Assembly (NCBI GenBank): GCA_003219095.1
Contig: QHPM01000285.1
Coordinates: forward strand, 1-17,166
Length of the DNA stretch: 17,166 bases
Direction of reading: 5' to 3'
Source of the DNA: Verrucomicrobiota bacterium
GTDB taxonomy: Bacteria; Verrucomicrobiota; Verrucomicrobiia; Chthoniobacterales; UBA10450
Positions 15,292 through 17,166 of this stretch are shown here, piece by piece; position 1 is the stretch's first letter, and the number at the start of each line of letters is the position of its first letter. Under the pieces are notes generated by a model. The model saw only the letters and a program-made list of their open reading frames with translations, was not told where the DNA came from and did not search any database. The position numbers were made by a program, and so were the translations under genes.

Positions 15292-16101
15292 GTGTTAAGC
15301 TGGCAGATTAGCGGCGCGACGACGAAACAAGCTTTGCGCGCTTTGATGAAGGAGGGTATTGTCGAAACTAAGGGCCGCCCGGCGCAAGACCCGATGCAAA
15401 ATCGTAGCGCGCTTGGAGGTCTCCTCATACAGCGGAATCGGTGGGGCCTCTCTCTGCCGGCAAAGCTCCTCATAGTATTTATCGGGCTTGCGCTCGCGGT
15501 GACCGCATTGCTGGGCGTTTATCCTTTTTTAGCGATCACCCAACCGGTCGACGCCGACGCCTTGGTGGTTGAAGGATGGGTTCATCCCTACGCCATTCGA
15601 GCGGGCGCCGAGGAGTTCAACAGTCATTCCTACCAGCGGGTATTCACTAGCGGCGGTCCAGTTGTTGGGAAAGGGGGCTACATCAACGATTACCAAACGT
15701 CTGCCAGCGTTGGCGCAGATTTGCTTAAGGAGGCAGGTATCCCGTCGGAGTTTGTCCAGATGGTTCCCTCCCATGTCATAGGGCGCGACCGTACCTATAG
15801 CTCCGCGATTGCGCTCAAGGATTGGTTTCGGGAATATGACGTGCGCATCAATGGTCTCAACATTGTGACGGAGGGCGCTCATGCACGACGAACCCGCCTG
15901 CTATTTGCAAAGGCTTTGGGGGCTGATGTCTCAGTTGGGGTAATCGCGGTTCCTAATCCCGATTACGACGCAAGATATTGGTGGCGCTACAGTGAGGGTG
16001 TTGAGGAGGTAATCGGGGAAAGCGTCGCCTATATCTATGCAAGGTTCTTTTTTCACCCGTCGAAAATTGGCCATGGTGGAAAAGCGCTTCTTCAGAAATG
16101 A
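15292..16101 (+). CDS. Membrane-anchored DUF218/YdcF-type protein
   Basis: The frame encodes up to 269 residues. After a variable N-terminus there is one hydrophobic segment, LLIVFIGLALAVTALLGVY, then a soluble domain resembling the DUF218 family (YdcF/SanA/ElyC), which in other bacteria is tied to cell-envelope or exopolysaccharide processes with unclear chemistry. Visible blocks are DADALVVEGWVHPYAIRAG (family start, with VEGW where many members have a glycine-rich LGGG), RVFTSGGP, a DRTYSSAIALKDWF helix, NIVTEGAHARRTRLLFAKAL and a C-terminal ARYWWRYSEGVEEVIGE. This domain probably faces the periplasm. The outermost start is a GTG touching the gmhA stop (TGAGTG), suggesting coupling; ATGs at 15346 and 15394 are possible and would leave the membrane segment nearer the N-terminus. 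Confidence 0.7.
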   Translation: MLSWQISGATTKQALRALMKEGIVETKGRPAQDPMQNRSALGGLLIQRNRWGLSLPAKLLIVFIGLALAVTALLGVYPFLAITQPVDADALVVEGWVHPYAIRAGAEEFNSHSYQRVFTSGGPVVGKGGYINDYQTSASVGADLLKEAGIPSEFVQMVPSHVIGRDRTYSSAIALKDWFREYDVRINGLNIVTEGAHARRTRLLFAKALGADVSVGVIAVPNPDYDARYWWRYSEGVEEVIGESVAYIYARFFFHPSKIGHGGKALLQK

Positions 16102-16536
16102 ACAACCGCTAATCGACCACGACTTCCATGCGCCAACATGTGACTCGGTCAAAACTCAAGCAGGAAAGAGGCGGTGTCGATTGATGTGCATCGTTGGCAT
16201 CACATCGGACACAGACGAAGTCTAGTCTCCGCTCCCCTTCATAAAAAGCGCGCCAAAGGTCGTCGAAAAGATTTTCCTTAATTCGGGGGGCACGTGTTTG
16301 GGTGGCATTGCCGCAAATAATTTCTTTTTGGCTTTTTTTGTTTTTTTCAACTTTTGCTGTTGACGCATCAAATGGAGCAGTAAGAGTCCCTGCGGCCGGA
16401 CTGCGGTTGGGTGGATCTTATTGGATGGCCAAAGTGTCACCGAGAGATGGGCTTAGGCCGCAAATTCGCGCCAATAACGTTTGCTCGGTTCTCAGAGGTG
16501 AAACAGGCGCATCCCTTTTCCATTTGAAATTATATC
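16102..16536 (+). other. 435-base intergenic stretch before the beta-helix gene
   Basis: No convincing gene was seen. A T-rich tract lies at about 16319-16357 and gives a lysine-rich 72-codon frame on the other strand (16222-16440) that is probably chance. A TTGACG at 16360-16365 could be a -35 element, but no matching -10 hexamer follows at the usual distance. The length and the lack of frame continuity suggest the beta-helix gene has its own transcription start here. Confidence 0.4.
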
Positions 16537-17166
16537 ATGAAATTCGTAACAGCCGCATTATTCATGCTTTTAGGCAAAAGCGTAGTATTATCCGCAACTT
16601 TTCAAGCTGCCAGCGTCAGCATGGCTGCAATAAACGCAGCGATAGCCAGAGCCTCCGACGGCGACACCGTTGTGGTCCCTGCGGGCGTGGCCAATTGGAC
16701 GGACACGTTAGAAGTGACAAAAGGTATCACGATCAAGGGAGCCGGGACGACTAACACAAATACCGGTACCGTAACCGATGCAACGGTACTTCTGGACAAT
16801 GTTCCAAGAGGTACTGGCCAGTCTGCGGCGTTGATAAAAGCGACGTTAGCTCCGAATCAGTCATTCCGTCTGACTGGATTCACCTTCCGCCCTGGAACAA
16901 CCAGTACGAAGGCTAATAACGGTGCCGTCCGCCTGTCGGGGAAATGCTTTTCGGTCCGAATTGACCACTGTCACTTCGAAAAGCTGTACCAAGCGGACCA
17001 AATACATACGTACGGGTGGCTCTACGGGGTGGTTGATCACTGTGTGATCGATTGTAGAGGAGGTTGTACCTCGCTGAAGATTTGGCACGATACCTGGGCT
17101 GATCGCACCAAGGGCGATGGATCTTGGGCCGAGCCTTCTTACTGGGGAAGTGACAAGTTCATCTTC
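16537..17166 (+). CDS. 5' part of a secreted right-handed beta-helix protein
   Basis: The frame from ATG 16537 is open for 210 codons to the window edge, so the gene continues outside. The N-terminus MKFVTAALFMLLGKSVVLSA is a likely Sec signal peptide. It is followed by AAINAAIARASDGDTVVVPA, the typical opening of pectate-lyase-like beta-helix proteins, then short strand repeats: GITIKGAG, SFRLTGFTF, CFSVRIDHCHFEKL, VVDHCVIDC. Such proteins include polysaccharide lyases, hydrolases and epimerases as well as binding proteins; no catalytic residue can be assigned from this half. In this locus it may act on the exported polysaccharide (inference). No Shine-Dalgarno sequence is visible before the ATG. 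Confidence 0.75.
   Translation, partial: MKFVTAALFMLLGKSVVLSATFQAASVSMAAINAAIARASDGDTVVVPAGVANWTDTLEVTKGITIKGAGTTNTNTGTVTDATVLLDNVPRGTGQSAALIKATLAPNQSFRLTGFTFRPGTTSTKANNGAVRLSGKCFSVRIDHCHFEKLYQADQIHTYGWLYGVVDHCVIDCRGGCTSLKIWHDTWADRTKGDGSWAEPSYWGSDKFIF

Noticed and set aside
15018..15473. 151-codon frame on the - strand across gmhA
   Set aside because: It is a shadow of the strongly conserved gmhA coding sequence.
16222..16440. 72-codon lysine-rich frame on the - strand
   Set aside because: The lysine run comes from a T-rich tract on the + strand; no motif and no ribosome binding site support it.
16302..16754. 150-codon + frame overlapping the beta-helix gene start
   Set aside because: The frame from 16537 has a signal peptide and beta-helix motifs and stays open to the window end; the overlapping frame has neither.
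1..17166. Search for CRISPR arrays, transposases and phage genes
   Set aside because: No regularly spaced repeats, DDE/HUH-type transposase frames or phage-like proteins were recognised.

Overview
The window looks like part of an extracellular or surface polysaccharide biosynthesis locus from a Gram-negative-type bacterium. All supported genes lie on the + strand. Protein style (GNAT/FemAB-like, AsnB-like, DUF218 and alpha/alpha-toroid proteins in one cluster) and the scarcity of Shine-Dalgarno sequences suggest a soil or sediment bacterium, perhaps Verrucomicrobiota or a relative. That placement is an impression from family resemblance, not something the sequence proves.

Layout. Positions 1-420 are the 3' end of a probable alpha/alpha-barrel protein with a repeat-derived tail. 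Positions 522-3007 are a decayed block: an asparagine-synthetase (asnB-type) gene with a central deletion and frame change, the N-terminal stump of a GNAT/FemAB-like gene, and the 3' part of a second, more decayed asnB copy. A serine-type class II tRNA gene with no readable anticodon follows (3083-3174), then an intact GNAT/FemAB-like gene (3223-4080) and a broken sulfotransferase gene (4110-5023). Positions 5289-7925 hold an intact AsnB-like protein that has lost its glutaminase nucleophile (Pro2 instead of Cys2) and a small sulfotransferase. After a 504-base gap come three glycosyltransferases in close series (GT9, GT4, GT2; 8430-11854), two tandemly duplicated sulfotransferases (11983-14168), the remnants of another GT4 gene (14260-14686), gmhA (phosphoheptose isomerase), a membrane-anchored DUF218/YdcF-type protein, and the 5' part of a secreted right-handed beta-helix protein running off the window end.

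How the genes may work together (inference): glycosyltransferases build an oligosaccharide unit, and GmhA together with the heptosyltransferase-like GT9 suggests that a heptose may be included. The sulfotransferases add sulfate from PAPS. The AsnB-like and GNAT/FemAB-like proteins could amidate or acylate sugar acids or amino sugars. The beta-helix protein may bind, cut or epimerise the polymer outside the cell. The left half carries several independent gene breaks and a tandem asnB-GNAT duplication, so the modification genes appear to be turning over quickly, while the glycosyltransferase core is intact. No rRNA, CRISPR array, transposase or phage gene was seen.
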